The position numbers and the translations under genes are program-made. From the NCBI GenBank assembly GCA_012026885.1, contig VEPL01000011.1:1-64000 (forward strand): a DNA stretch of 64,000 nt, read 5' to 3'. Positions 53,771-63,707 of this stretch are shown here, in pieces (the stretch's first letter is position 1; each line of letters starts with the position of its first letter). The stretch is from Betaproteobacteria bacterium (GTDB taxonomy: Bacteria; Pseudomonadota; Gammaproteobacteria; Burkholderiales; Rhodocyclaceae). The notes under the pieces are model-generated. The model was not told the DNA's origin. It saw only the letters and a list, made by a program, of their open reading frames with translations, and searched no databases.

Positions 53771-54499
53771 TTACAGGTTGAGCATCAGCTCGCGCTCGCC
53801 CGGCAGAGGCCCGAACGGACGCGCCTCGTAATGCTTGAAGATCGCCTCGACGACCTTCTCCGGCTCGTCGATCAAGCGGATCAGTTCCATGTCGGCCGGA
53901 TCGATCATGCCCTCGGAAACGAGGCGGTCGCGGAACCAGTCGACGAGCCCGCCCCAGAATCCCGAGCACATCAGGATGATCGGGATGCGACGCGCCTTGC
54001 CGGTCTGGATCAGGGTCAGCGCCTCCATCAGCTCGTCGAGCGTGCCGAAGCCGCCGGGCAGGACGACATAGGCGCTGGCGAAGCGCACGAACATGTACTT
54101 GCGCGCGAAGAAGTGGCGGAAGGTCTGCGAGATGTCCTGGTAGGGATTGGCCGCCTGCTCGTGCGGCAGCTGGATGTTGAGGCCGACCGAAGGCGACTTG
54201 CCGTCGAAGGCGCCCTTGTTGGCGGCCTCCATGATGCCGGGGCCGCCGCCGGAGATGACCGAGAAGCCGGAATCCGAGAGCAGGCGCGCGGTGCGCTCGC
54301 CCAGCGCGTAGTAGGTGGAACCGGGCGCCACGCGCGCGCTGCCGAACATGGTTACTGCCGGGCGGATGGCGGCAAGCCGTTCGGTGGCCTCGACGAACTC
54401 TGACATAATGCCGAAGATCCGCCAGGACTCCCGCGCCGAGGTCGCCTGCAGCAGCGCCTCGGATTCCACGCCCATCGCCAGCTTGTCGCTTTCCGTCAC
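53771..54499 (-). CDS. LOG-family nucleoside-monophosphate phosphoribohydrolase
   Basis: About 242 residues. The family motif pair is present: SGGGPGIMEAANKGA and LPGGFGTLDEL, which build the active site cleaving the N-glycosidic bond of AMP or cytokinin nucleotides. An N-terminal helical extension (ALLQATSARESWRIFG) precedes the Rossmann domain. GTG 54499 has AGGGG upstream and is 3 bases from the polA ATG on the other strand; ATG 54475 is the alternative. Confidence 0.88.
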   Translation of the reverse strand: MTESDKLAMGVESEALLQATSARESWRIFGIMSEFVEATERLAAIRPAVTMFGSARVAPGSTYYALGERTARLLSDSGFSVISGGGPGIMEAANKGAFDGKSPSVGLNIQLPHEQAANPYQDISQTFRHFFARKYMFVRFASAYVVLPGGFGTLDELMEALTLIQTGKARRIPIILMCSGFWGGLVDWFRDRLVSEGMIDPADMELIRLIDEPEKVVEAIFKHYEARPFGPLPGERELMLNL

Positions 54500-54502
54500 G
54501 TC

Positions 54503-57223
54503 ATGCCCCTGTTGTTGTTGGTGGACGGCTCGTCCTACCTGTATCGCGCCTTCCATGCCCTGCCCGACCTGAGGAACAAGGCCGGCGAACCGACCGGCGC
54601 GCTGTACGGCGTGCTGAACATGCTACGCCGGCTGGAAAGCGACTACAAGGCAGACTACAAGGCGGTCGTCTTCGACGCCAAGGGCAAGACCTTCCGCGAC
54701 GACTGGTACCCGGAATACAAGGCACACCGGCCGCCGATGCCGGAAGACCTGGTCCGCCAGATCGAGCCGATCCACGCCGCCGTGCGCGCCGCCGGCTGGC
54801 CGGTGCTGACTGTTGACGGCGTCGAGGCCGACGACGTGATCGGCACGCTGGCGACGCAGGCAGCGGTCGACGGCATCGAGACGCTGATTTCCACCGGCGA
54901 CAAGGACCTGACCCAACTGGTCGGCCCCCGCGTGCGCTGGTTCAACACGATGAGCAACGAATTGCTCGACGAGGCCGGCGTCGCCGCCAAGTTCGGCGTG
55001 CCGCCCGAGAAGATCGTCGATTACCTGGCGCTGATCGGCGACAGCGTCGACGGCGTTCCCGGCGTGCCCAAGTGCGGCCCGAAGACCGCCGTGAAGTGGC
55101 TGGAGCAGTATGGCTCGCTCGACGGGGTCGTCGCCCATGCGGCGGACATCGGCGGGGTGGTCGGCCAGAACCTGCGCGACCATCTCGGCTTCCTGCCTCT
55201 GGGAAAGAAGCTGGTCACCGTCGTCCGCGACCTTCCGGATCTGCCCGCCCCGGCGGCGTTGACCGCAACGGCGCCCGACCGCGACGCCCTGCGTGACCTG
55301 TACACGCGCTACCAGTTCCGCACGTGGCTGGCCGAAATCGATGGCCCCGCGGCAGCCGCCGCCGTGCCCGCGCGCACGGTCGGGGAAGCGCCTGCCCCCG
55401 CTCCGGCGCAGCCGATCGCGGTCCGTTACGAAACCGTGCTGTCGTGGGCCCAGTTCGATGCCTGGCTGGCGAAGATCGCGGCCGCCGAACTCACCGCGCT
55501 CGACACGGAAACCACCAGCCTCGACGCCTTCGCCGCCCGCATCGTCGGCATCTCGCTGGCGGTGACCGCCGGCGAGGCCGGCTACATCCCGCTTGCCCAT
55601 ACCGCCCCCGGCGCCCCGGACCAGCTGCCGCGCGAAGCGGTGTTGTCCCGGCTCAAGCCCTGGCTCGAATCCGCCGCCGCCAGGAAGGTGCTGCAGAACG
55701 CCAAGTACGACCAGCACGTGTTCGCCAACCACGGCATCGCGCTCGCCGGCATTGCCCACGACACGATGCTGCAGAGCTACGTGATCGAATCCGACAAGGG
55801 CCACGACCTCGGCCAGCTGTGCAGCCGCCACCTCGGCCTCGCCACCATCGCCTACGAGGACCTGTGCGGCAAGGGCGCCCGGCAGATCGGCTTCGACCAG
55901 GTCGACGTCGAGCGCGCCGCGACATACGCCGCCGAGGACGCCGACGTGACACTGCGGGTGCACGACGTCCTGCACCCGCGCTTCACGGACGAACCCGGCC
56001 TGTCGCGCATCTACCACGACATCGAGATGCCGGCGCGCGCGGTCATCTGGCGAATGGAGCGCACCGGCATCCTGGTCGACGGCGCCCTCCTCGCCGGCCA
56101 GAGCCACGAGATCGGGAAGAAGGTCATGGCGCTGGAGGCACAGGCCTTCGAACTCGCCGGGCAACCCTTCAACCTCGCCTCGCCGAAGCAGCTCGGGGAA
56201 ATCCTGTTCGACAAGCTCGGCCTTCCCGTCAAGAAGAAGACCGCGACCGGCGGCCCGTCGACCGACGAGGAAGTGCTGTCGGAACTGGCCCTCGACTATC
56301 CCCTGCCCAAGCTGCTGCTCGAGCACCGCAGCCTGGCCAAGCTCAAGGGCACCTACACCGACAAGCTGCCGCGCATGATCAACCCGGAAACCGGCCGGGT
56401 GCACACGCACTTCTCGCAGGCCTCCGTGGTCACGGGACGCCTGGCTTCGAGCGACCCCAACCTGCAGAACATCCCGGTGCGCACCGAGGAAGGCCGGCGC
56501 ATCCGCACCGCCTTCATCGCGCCGCCGGGCAGCAGTATCGTCTCGGCCGACTATTCGCAGGTCGAGCTGCGCATCATGGCCCACCTTTCGGACGACGCGC
56601 GACTGCTCGAAGCGTTCGCCCACGGTGAGGACGTGCACCGCGCCACCGCCGCCGAGATCTTCGGCGTCACCCCGCTCGAGGTCGGCCCCGACCAGCGCCG
56701 CGTCGCCAAGACGATCAACTTCGGCCTCATCTACGGCATGAGCGCCTTCGGTCTCGCCCGCCAGCTCGGGCTCGAGCGCGGCGCCGCGCAGACCTACATC
56801 GACCGCTACTTCGCCCGCTACCCCGGCGTTGCCCAATACATGGAAGAAGCACGCCAGACCGCGCGCGACAAGGGCTATGTCGAAACGGCCTTCGGCCGCC
56901 GCCTGTGGTTCCCGGAAATACGTTCGAGCAACGGCAACCGCCGCCAGGGCGCCGAGCGCGCGGCGATCAACGCGCCGATGCAGGGCACGGCGGCCGACCT
57001 GATCAAGCTGGCGATGGTCGCCGTGCAAGGCTGGCTCGACCGGACCGGAATGCAGTCACGCCTCGTACTCCAGGTGCATGACGAACTCGTGCTGGAAGTG
57101 CCGGATGGCGAGCTGATCGACGTCCGCACCCATCTGCCCGGCCTGATGGGCAACGTGGCGGCACTCAAGGTGCCGCTCGTCGTCCAGGTCGGTGTCGGGC
57201 CGAACTGGGAGGCGGCACACTGA
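54503..57223 (+). CDS. polA: DNA polymerase I
   Basis: 906 residues with all three activities. The 5' flap nuclease domain holds VDGVEADDVIGTLA, STGDKDLTQLV and IGDSVDGVPG. The proofreading domain keeps its acidic residues (LDTETTSL, NAKYDQHVF, YAAEDADVTL), so it should be active. The polymerase domain shows DYSQVELRIMAHLS, KTINFGLIYGMSAFGLAR and VHDELVLEV. It is divergent from the LOG-family gene and ends 18 bases before a convergent glycosyltransferase gene. Confidence 0.97.
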   Translation: MPLLLLVDGSSYLYRAFHALPDLRNKAGEPTGALYGVLNMLRRLESDYKADYKAVVFDAKGKTFRDDWYPEYKAHRPPMPEDLVRQIEPIHAAVRAAGWPVLTVDGVEADDVIGTLATQAAVDGIETLISTGDKDLTQLVGPRVRWFNTMSNELLDEAGVAAKFGVPPEKIVDYLALIGDSVDGVPGVPKCGPKTAVKWLEQYGSLDGVVAHAADIGGVVGQNLRDHLGFLPLGKKLVTVVRDLPDLPAPAALTATAPDRDALRDLYTRYQFRTWLAEIDGPAAAAAVPARTVGEAPAPAPAQPIAVRYETVLSWAQFDAWLAKIAAAELTALDTETTSLDAFAARIVGISLAVTAGEAGYIPLAHTAPGAPDQLPREAVLSRLKPWLESAAARKVLQNAKYDQHVFANHGIALAGIAHDTMLQSYVIESDKGHDLGQLCSRHLGLATIAYEDLCGKGARQIGFDQVDVERAATYAAEDADVTLRVHDVLHPRFTDEPGLSRIYHDIEMPARAVIWRMERTGILVDGALLAGQSHEIGKKVMALEAQAFELAGQPFNLASPKQLGEILFDKLGLPVKKKTATGGPSTDEEVLSELALDYPLPKLLLEHRSLAKLKGTYTDKLPRMINPETGRVHTHFSQASVVTGRLASSDPNLQNIPVRTEEGRRIRTAFIAPPGSSIVSADYSQVELRIMAHLSDDARLLEAFAHGEDVHRATAAEIFGVTPLEVGPDQRRVAKTINFGLIYGMSAFGLARQLGLERGAAQTYIDRYFARYPGVAQYMEEARQTARDKGYVETAFGRRLWFPEIRSSNGNRRQGAERAAINAPMQGTAADLIKLAMVAVQGWLDRTGMQSRLVLQVHDELVLEVPDGELIDVRTHLPGLMGNVAALKVPLVVQVGVGPNWEAAH

Positions 57224-57241
57224 GCGCTTGCCGGCACGGCC

Positions 57242-58204
57242 TCAGCGGCCGAGGACGTGCGCCGCGTCGATGCGCTTCTTGTGGCGCAGGTAGGCACCCT
57301 GCAACCGGAAGGTGAGGCGCGGGCCGAGCGGTGACGACGGCAGCAGCGTGAAATACTGGTGGCGGAAGCGGCGCACTTCCTCCGGCAGCCAGCGGCTGTC
57401 GACCAGGAACACGCGGCCGCAGCGGATGCGTTCGATCAGTTCGCCGGCCGCCACGCCCGGACCGTCGACCAGCAGGAGTTCGCGCGGCGGCGTTCCCCAG
57501 CGGGTCTCGCAGATTTCCCTGTTTCGCGCGATCAGCGCACGCTTTTCCTCGGCCGGCAGCTTGCCGAACGACTGGCTGCCGAGGTGGAAGACGAAGGCAT
57601 CGTCGCACTGGGCACAGCGGTAGCCGGCCGCCCGTGCGCGATAGCTGAAGTCGTTGTCCTCGTAGTAACCCCCGGCGAAGACCTCGTCGAGCAAGCCGAC
57701 GTCCCTGATTACCCGGCGCGGCATGACGAGACAAAAGCCCGAGCAATGTGCCCGCTCGGTGTACAGGCCACGCTGCGCGGCAGCGAGGTGACGGGCGTAG
57801 GCATCGATATCGTTGACACCAGCGTTTTCGGTACGCTCATTGCCGCGCGGATTGACGAGGCCGATCTCCGGCTCGCGACGGATCAGGTCGATACAACGCG
57901 CCAGCCAGCCTTCGCCGCAGACGACGTCGTTGTTCAGCAGGCAAACGTATTCGCCGTCAGCCGCCTTGAGTCCGAGATTGGTCGCCTTGAGCCAGCCAAG
58001 GTTGCCTTCGTTCTGGATCAGAAGTGTCTCGCCGAACTCGCCGGAGGCAGCGATTGCCCGATAGTGCGCGCGCGCTTCCTCTTCGTCGGAATTGTCGACC
58101 AGGATCAACCGGTACGGATGACCCGAACGGTCACGGACGCTGGCCAGCGCCGTGCGCGTCATCGGGACGGCATTCCAGGTGGCGATGATGATGTCGCAGC
58201 GCAC
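57242..58204 (-). CDS. Family 2 glycosyltransferase
   Basis: About 320 residues of GT-A fold. CDIIIATWNAV and ILVDNSDEE open the nucleotide-sugar site, CLLNNDVVCGEGW is the DxD-like metal motif, and GGYYEDNDFSYRARAAGY carries the ED catalytic-base region. Similar to rhamnosyl- or other surface-glycan transferases. GTG 58204 lies 2 bases after the upstream gene's stop. Last gene of the polysaccharide cluster. Confidence 0.87.
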   Translation of the reverse strand: MRCDIIIATWNAVPMTRTALASVRDRSGHPYRLILVDNSDEEEARAHYRAIAASGEFGETLLIQNEGNLGWLKATNLGLKAADGEYVCLLNNDVVCGEGWLARCIDLIRREPEIGLVNPRGNERTENAGVNDIDAYARHLAAAQRGLYTERAHCSGFCLVMPRRVIRDVGLLDEVFAGGYYEDNDFSYRARAAGYRCAQCDDAFVFHLGSQSFGKLPAEEKRALIARNREICETRWGTPPRELLLVDGPGVAAGELIERIRCGRVFLVDSRWLPEEVRRFRHQYFTLLPSSPLGPRLTFRLQGAYLRHKKRIDAAHVLGR

Positions 58205-58206
58205 GG

Positions 58207-59466
58207 TCAGCCGTCTCTGCCTCGCGAGGAGAGGCCAATACGGCATGCCGCGACGATGGCGATGGCAATGGGCAGTGTGCGCCAGCTGGGCGCGTCGAAC
58301 TGGTAGAAGACGACGTAGTTGCCTACAAAGGCAGTCAGCACGGCGAGCGCCAGCAAGAGCCAGGGGTCCTCACGCAGGGCCGCCTGCCGCTGCCAGATCA
58401 CGGGTGCCAACGCCCTGATTACCAGAACCGCCAGTGCGAGATAGACGAACACCGCCGGCAAGCCACCGGCAAAAAAGATCTCCATCGTGATGTTGTGCGG
58501 ATCGCTGGGCAGGCGGCCGAGCGTCTCGGACCACATCGGCGTCCACATGGGATGCGTATCGACTTGCAGGCCGTAATGATGGCGGAAGACATGGTGCCCG
58601 TATCCGTGCCCCAGCCATGGCGATTGCCAGCCCATGTCCCACGCCGGTAGCCAGTGTCCGGAAACCCGATTGCTGCTGTCGACCTGTTTGAATTTGCCCA
58701 GCGCATAGTTGCCCCACTGCGGAAACCAGGCCAGCAACGTCGCCAGGCCCGCCGCCGCCAAGCCGATGCCGGCAATCAGGATGCGCCAGAGCCGCCCGAA
58801 AACTGTGAAAGCAAGACTCATCAACAGGAGCGTCAACAGGGCGCCGCGAAAGCCGGTCATCACAGCCGCTGCAATGACCATCGACGCTGCGGCCAGCGCC
58901 GCCCAGCGCCAGCGCCAGCCCGACAGGTAGACCGCCAGGGCGAACGGGAAGAAGAAGGTCACCCAGAACAGGTAATCGCGCTGGAACGGCAGTTCCCCGG
59001 ACACCGCGATGTCGCGTGCGGTATCCCAGACAAGATGCACCATCATCAACGCGCAGGCGAACATGCCGGCCATCAGCAGGCGCCGAGCCCGCACTTCGTC
59101 CTTGAGATAGAGGACGAGGACCAAGCCGTAGAAGCATCCCTTCAGGAAGTCGCTCGAAAAACGGTGCCAGCTCTCGCCGATAACTGCCGGCGGTACCTGC
59201 AGCAGGCTGGCGGCGAACAATGTACCGAGGAGCGCAAGGCACCAGACCACCGGCTGGTTGAGAGTGGCAAGCGGTCGACAGCCATTGCTGCGACAATTCC
59301 AGAGCACCCCGATGGTCCCTAGGATGAGGCAGGCACCGCCGATTGGGCCGCGTACCGGTGGAAAGAAATGCAGCATGAAATAGGCGAGCAGCGGCCACTC
59401 GTACCAGCGCATCGTTTCTTCACGACGTGAGGCAGCGGCCAACCCGGCCATCCGTGCATCAGTCAT
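58207..59466 (-). CDS. O-antigen ligase/polymerase-like membrane protein
   Basis: About 419 residues with some ten to twelve hydrophobic segments. The large periplasmic loop between SNRVSGHW and SDPHNITMEIFFAGGL contains the WaaL/Wzy-type HN pair (PHNITMEI), with GHGYGHHVF just before. Members ligate or polymerise lipid-linked glycans at the outer face of the inner membrane. Start ATG 59466 overlaps the upstream gene by 8 bases. Confidence 0.85.
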   Translation of the reverse strand: MTDARMAGLAAASRREETMRWYEWPLLAYFMLHFFPPVRGPIGGACLILGTIGVLWNCRSNGCRPLATLNQPVVWCLALLGTLFAASLLQVPPAVIGESWHRFSSDFLKGCFYGLVLVLYLKDEVRARRLLMAGMFACALMMVHLVWDTARDIAVSGELPFQRDYLFWVTFFFPFALAVYLSGWRWRWAALAAASMVIAAAVMTGFRGALLTLLLMSLAFTVFGRLWRILIAGIGLAAAGLATLLAWFPQWGNYALGKFKQVDSSNRVSGHWLPAWDMGWQSPWLGHGYGHHVFRHHYGLQVDTHPMWTPMWSETLGRLPSDPHNITMEIFFAGGLPAVFVYLALAVLVIRALAPVIWQRQAALREDPWLLLALAVLTAFVGNYVVFYQFDAPSWRTLPIAIAIVAACRIGLSSRGRDG

Positions 59467-60640
59467 TTTGGTTTTTCCGCAGTTCATCGAAAAATCTTCG
59501 CAACGTCAGCGCCCGTACCGTCCACGCATAGTCGGCTGCCCGCTGCTGTGCCGCCCTGCCGAGTGCCAGCGCGTGCCCGCGGTCGGCGAGCAAGCCGTTT
59601 ATCGCTGCGGCGAGGAGCCGCTCGTCATCGACCGGCGCCAGTACGCCGTCGACGCCGTCGGTGATGACGCTGCGCAGCGCCGGCACGTCGGCCGCGACGA
59701 TCGGCTTGCCCGCCGCCATGTACTCGAACAGCTTGAGCGGCGAGGTATAGCGGCTGCCAATGGAAGTATCAGTCAGCGGCAGCAGGCAGACATCGGCATC
59801 GGCGATGACCTGGAAGCGCCGCTCCGGCGGCACGCTGCCCAGGCAACGCACGCGGCCGGCGACGCCGAGCGCGGCGGCCTGGCGCTCGAGCTCGGCGATG
59901 CGCGCCTGCGGCCCGCCGGCGATGACGAGGCAGGCATCGGCAATGCCAGGCAGGGCGGCAATCAGGCGCCCCACCCCTTTCCATGGATGCAGGCTGCCGA
60001 GGTAAAGAAGTTCCGGAGGGTCGCTCCACGCCAGCTTCACCCTGACCGCCTGTGCCGCCGCCAGGTCGACGCCGTCGGGAACGACGACACCGGGCGTCGT
60101 GACACCATACTCCTCGCGCAGGTCGTCGAGCAGCCATCGGGTCAGGGCGGCGATGCCGTCGCTGCGCGCATAGACGCCGCCTTCGCGGCGGCGCAGCGCC
60201 GCCAGCTTGCGTCGGTCGCGCCAGGCCGGATCCGGACGATCCTCGGCGAAGGTACGCGCAAAGACCTCGTGTGTCTCGAACACGATCGGCGGGCGCTTCG
60301 GCAGGGCGAGGAGCGCCTCCGCCAGCTTGAGGTTGCGCACGAGGATGCCGTCGACCCCCTCCAGTTCCCCGACCAGCCTGCAGGCCGCCCGGTAGAATAG
60401 GCGCCCGCTGCGCAGCGGCAGCCAGCGGTGGCCGCGCAGGTCGCTGAGGTGGCGAAAAACGATCCCGGCACTTGCCGGCCGGCCGAGCACCTGTTCCGCC
60501 CGACAGTCCGCACGCGGGCGCGGCGTCGCGAGAATGACCTCGCAGCCGACCTGCGCCAGGCCGTCGACGGTCTGCAGGATCTGCATCGCCTCGGGGCAGG
60601 TGTCCGGCACCGGGTGGGGATCGATGTAGAGAAGGCGCAT
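59459..60640 (-). CDS. Family 4 glycosyltransferase
   Basis: 393 residues of GT-B fold. The C-terminal domain has LLYLGSLHPWKGVGRLIAAL and SPLKLFEYMAAGKPIVAADVPALR (in part), with the E-x7-E-type retaining motif slightly modified (SPLKLFEYMAAG). The N-terminal domain begins RLLYIDPHPVPDTC. Probably cytoplasmic and adds a sugar to the surface glycan made by this cluster. Confidence 0.88.
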   Translation of the reverse strand: MRLLYIDPHPVPDTCPEAMQILQTVDGLAQVGCEVILATPRPRADCRAEQVLGRPASAGIVFRHLSDLRGHRWLPLRSGRLFYRAACRLVGELEGVDGILVRNLKLAEALLALPKRPPIVFETHEVFARTFAEDRPDPAWRDRRKLAALRRREGGVYARSDGIAALTRWLLDDLREEYGVTTPGVVVPDGVDLAAAQAVRVKLAWSDPPELLYLGSLHPWKGVGRLIAALPGIADACLVIAGGPQARIAELERQAAALGVAGRVRCLGSVPPERRFQVIADADVCLLPLTDTSIGSRYTSPLKLFEYMAAGKPIVAADVPALRSVITDGVDGVLAPVDDERLLAAAINGLLADRGHALALGRAAQQRAADYAWTVRALTLRRFFDELRKNQND

Positions 60641-60670
60641 GGTGTCAGCGAGCGTGGCGGCGATCCGGGA

Positions 60671-61789
60671 TCATGAGGCCTGCAGCGCGGCCAGCAGGCG
60701 CTCGGCGGAGTGACGCCAGGTGAATATTTCGCGGATGCGCGCCGCGGCGGCGCGCCCGAGTTGCTCCCGGCGGATGGGATCGGTAGCCAGCGCGGCCATT
60801 GCCGTAGCCCAGGGCGACGGATCGCCCGCCGGCGCGAGGATGCCGCAGCCTGCCTCGTTGCCGACCACTTCGGGAATGCCGCCGATGTAGCTGGCAATCA
60901 CCGGTAGGCCGACGGCCATCGCCTCGGCGACGGCGATGCCGAACGCCTCGTCCACGGTGCTCGGGAACACGCAGCCGTCGGCCGCCGCGTACAGGGCCGG
61001 CAGGTCGCCGTGCGGCACCGGCGCATGGAAGGTGACGCGTTCGCTCACCCCGAGTTCGCGCGCAAGTCGTTCGAGGGCCGGACGGGCCGGGCCGTCCCCG
61101 ATGATGAGCAATTTCGCCGGCAGGCCGGCGAGCGCCGGATCGGCCAGGGCGCGGATGGGAACCCAGAGGCCCTTGAGTCCGACCACCCGGCCGGCGAATG
61201 CGAAAACGACGTCGCCCGGTGCAAAACCCAGCCGCGCCCGCAGGGCCGGATCGGGCGGACGCGGTGCGAAACGGTCGATATCGACGCCATTGAAGATCAC
61301 CTTCGGGAAGCGCTTGTAGCGATGGTAGATCTGCCATGCATTGAAATGACTGCAAGCCACCCATGCGTCGATCCGCCGGGCGAGGCGGCGGTCGCCAGCG
61401 AAGAAGTCGGTGCCGCCGCTCATGAAGCAGAAGCGTGTGCGGCTACCGGCCGGCATCCGCCAGGGCCAGAAGAAATCGAAGGGCTTGGTCAGGATCACCC
61501 AGTCGAAAGCATCGGCGGCAACCGCCGTCCGCGCCTGGCGGGCGAAGGTCCAGCGCTCCCAGATGCGACGGAAGCGCGACCCGAAGTCGAGTGCTTTCTC
61601 GCGCGGGGTGAACGGGAAGGTTTGCACACGGATGTCGCGCCCGCCGAGATCGGGGTGGATGCTACCGTCGCCGCCGAATACCGACACCTCGTGACCGAGG
61701 TCGTGCAGTGCCCGCGCCAGCTCCCAGACGGCAGTCTGCACACCGCCGAAACTGACGGTCACGGTCACGTCGATGAAGGCGATCTTCAC
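60671..61789 (-). CDS. Family 4 glycosyltransferase
   Basis: 372 residues of GT-B fold. SFGGVQTAVWELARALHDLGHEV (in part GGVQTAVWELARAL) is the acceptor-side glycine loop, VFAFAGRVVGLKG the hinge, and FPSTVDEAFGIAVAEAMAVGLPVIAS (in part EAFGIAVAEAMA) the Ex7E donor site. Overlaps the asnB stop by 4 bases, indicating one operon with the flanking glycan genes. Confidence 0.9.
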   Translation of the reverse strand: MKIAFIDVTVTVSFGGVQTAVWELARALHDLGHEVSVFGGDGSIHPDLGGRDIRVQTFPFTPREKALDFGSRFRRIWERWTFARQARTAVAADAFDWVILTKPFDFFWPWRMPAGSRTRFCFMSGGTDFFAGDRRLARRIDAWVACSHFNAWQIYHRYKRFPKVIFNGVDIDRFAPRPPDPALRARLGFAPGDVVFAFAGRVVGLKGLWVPIRALADPALAGLPAKLLIIGDGPARPALERLARELGVSERVTFHAPVPHGDLPALYAAADGCVFPSTVDEAFGIAVAEAMAVGLPVIASYIGGIPEVVGNEAGCGILAPAGDPSPWATAMAALATDPIRREQLGRAAAARIREIFTWRHSAERLLAALQAS

Positions 61790-63624
61790 TGGAGTCCCAA
61801 GGTCCGGAGTTGAGCGAGCGATTCGTCGAGCAGCAGGAGTTGCAAGACGTTTTCCGCGAGTTTAGCCTGCCCGCCACAATAGGCAGCGAGCAACGCATCG
61901 ACCGCGGCACCGTCGAGCTGGCCGTCGCTCGCCGCTGCCAGGCGCGCACCGAGGCCGGCATGGCGCTCGCCGAGGTCACTTTCCAGCCAGTGCGCGAGCG
62001 GCGGGTTGAAGCCCTTTTTCTTGCCCGAAAAGCAGTCGACCGCAACAGCGTCGGGAAGGACGCCGGCGAGCAGCAGCTTGCGCGGCTCGGTGAAACGCAC
62101 TTCCGGCGGCAGGGCGCGGATCGCTGCGACGAAGCGCTGATCGAGCAGCGGCGCGCGCAATTCGAGCCCATGCCCCATGGTCATCAGGTCGCCCTTGCGC
62201 AGGATGTATTCGGGCAGGTAGTTGTCCATGTCGATGGCGAGCAGTTCGGCCAGCGCCGACGGCTCCCGCGCGGGCATCCGCCACCAGGTCACCGGCAAGG
62301 TCCGCCCCGGCTGCAGGAAGGCCCTCTGCATCGGCGACAAGCCGGAAAAGCGCAGGCTGTAGGCCTCCTCCCAGCTCATCGCCAGCTCCTCGCGCAGCTT
62401 CGCCACGCCAAACGGCAGCAGGGCCGGCGAAACCCTGCCGCGCGGCAGGCGCAGGCCGCGGCGGAAACGGCTGCGCAGGTGGGCCCGGTAGCGCTTGTAG
62501 CCGGCCAACAGTTCGTCGCCACCGTCGCCGCCGAGGACGACCTTGACGTGGCGCGTCGTCTCGCGCGCCAGATACCAGAGCGGAATCGCCGACGGGTCGG
62601 CGAAGGGTTCGTCGAGGGCGGCAACGATGGCCGGGAAATCGTCGCGGATCGACACCGGCACGTCGACCGTGCGGTGCGGCAGGCCCAGCCGGCGGGACAG
62701 CGCGGCGGCGGCGGGCGCCTCGTCAAGCGGGCTGCCCGGGAAGGCGGCGGTAAAGGTTTCCAGCGGCTGGCCGAGTGCCGCCAAACGGCAGGCCAGCACG
62801 GTCGAATCGATGCCGCCGGACAGGAACAGGCCGACCGGCCGGTCGGCGACACAGCGCAGGCGGATCGCCTCGTCGAGCGTCGCCTGCCAATCGCCGTCGC
62901 CATTGGGCTCATCGGCCGGCGACCACCAGCGGCGGACGACCGGCGGCGACCCGTCGAGCGACCATTCGAGCAGGTGCCCGTTGGGCAGGCGGCGGACGCC
63001 TTCGACCAGGCTGAGCGGTGCCGGAATGTAGCGGTGCGCGAGGTAGGCGTCGAGCCCGCCGGGCGAGAGGCGCCGCGCCGTCGCCGGCAGGGCCGGCAAC
63101 AAGCCGCGCAGGGTCGAGGCGAAAGCGAGCTGGCGGCCCTCCGCCCACCACAACAACGGCTTCTTGCCGACCCGGTCGCGCACGAGAAAAAGCTTGCCCC
63201 GCCGCCGGTCGAGCAAGGCGAAGGCGAACATTCCGCGCAGGCGCGGCAGCAGCCCCTCGATGCCCCATTCCTCGTAGCCGCGCAGGATGAACTCGGTATC
63301 GGACCGGGTACGGAAGGGACGCTCGGCGGCCAGTTCGCGGGCGTCCTCGCCCCAGCCATAGACCTCGCCGTTGTAGCAGAGCCAGACCTGGCCGTCGTCA
63401 CTGGCCATAGGCTGGTCCGCCTCGGGACGCGGATCGATGATCGCCAGACGCGCGTGCAGCAGGGCGTGCGGCCCCTCGCTGCCATCACCAAGCGGCTTCA
63501 GGTCGGTGGCGAACGCGGCGGCATGGCTGGCATCGGGACCACGCGCGGCGAGCGCCGCGAGCATGGCGCGCGCAACCTCGCCGGAGCCCCCTTCCCTGCC
63601 GAAGAAACCGCCGATGCCGCACAT
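61786..63624 (-). CDS. asnB: Glutamine-hydrolysing asparagine synthase-like amidotransferase
   Basis: 612 residues. The N-terminal class II glutaminase starts with Cys2 (MCGIGGFFGREG) and holds WLCYNGEVYGW and RTRSDTEFILRGYEEWG (in part). The C-terminal ATP-pyrophosphatase domain has the PP-loop LFLSGGIDSTV and VVLGGDGGDELLAGYKRY. In polysaccharide or exosortase-type clusters such proteins amidate sugar acids or peptides instead of making free asparagine; that applies here by context only. Confidence 0.9.
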   Translation of the reverse strand: MCGIGGFFGREGGSGEVARAMLAALAARGPDASHAAAFATDLKPLGDGSEGPHALLHARLAIIDPRPEADQPMASDDGQVWLCYNGEVYGWGEDARELAAERPFRTRSDTEFILRGYEEWGIEGLLPRLRGMFAFALLDRRRGKLFLVRDRVGKKPLLWWAEGRQLAFASTLRGLLPALPATARRLSPGGLDAYLAHRYIPAPLSLVEGVRRLPNGHLLEWSLDGSPPVVRRWWSPADEPNGDGDWQATLDEAIRLRCVADRPVGLFLSGGIDSTVLACRLAALGQPLETFTAAFPGSPLDEAPAAAALSRRLGLPHRTVDVPVSIRDDFPAIVAALDEPFADPSAIPLWYLARETTRHVKVVLGGDGGDELLAGYKRYRAHLRSRFRRGLRLPRGRVSPALLPFGVAKLREELAMSWEEAYSLRFSGLSPMQRAFLQPGRTLPVTWWRMPAREPSALAELLAIDMDNYLPEYILRKGDLMTMGHGLELRAPLLDQRFVAAIRALPPEVRFTEPRKLLLAGVLPDAVAVDCFSGKKKGFNPPLAHWLESDLGERHAGLGARLAAASDGQLDGAAVDALLAAYCGGQAKLAENVLQLLLLDESLAQLRTLGLQ

Positions 63625-63707
63625 TTCAGTAAGCGCCGGGCCGCCCCAAGCGTACTGACGCCCCCGCGGGGGGCAGCGATCGCAGTGAGCGTGGGGGTTG
63701 TTTCATC
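63625..63707. repeat. Intergenic GC-rich palindrome, REP-like
   Basis: CCCCCGCGGGGG (63661-63672) is a perfect palindrome, followed by GCAGCGATCGCAGTGAGCG and GTGGGGGTT. Elements of this form recur between genes in many betaproteobacteria, to my recollection. It lies between asnB and the next glycosyltransferase. Confidence 0.5.

Noticed and set aside
54623-57028. 801-residue minus-strand ORF
   Set aside because: Fully antisense to polA, which shows all expected motifs.
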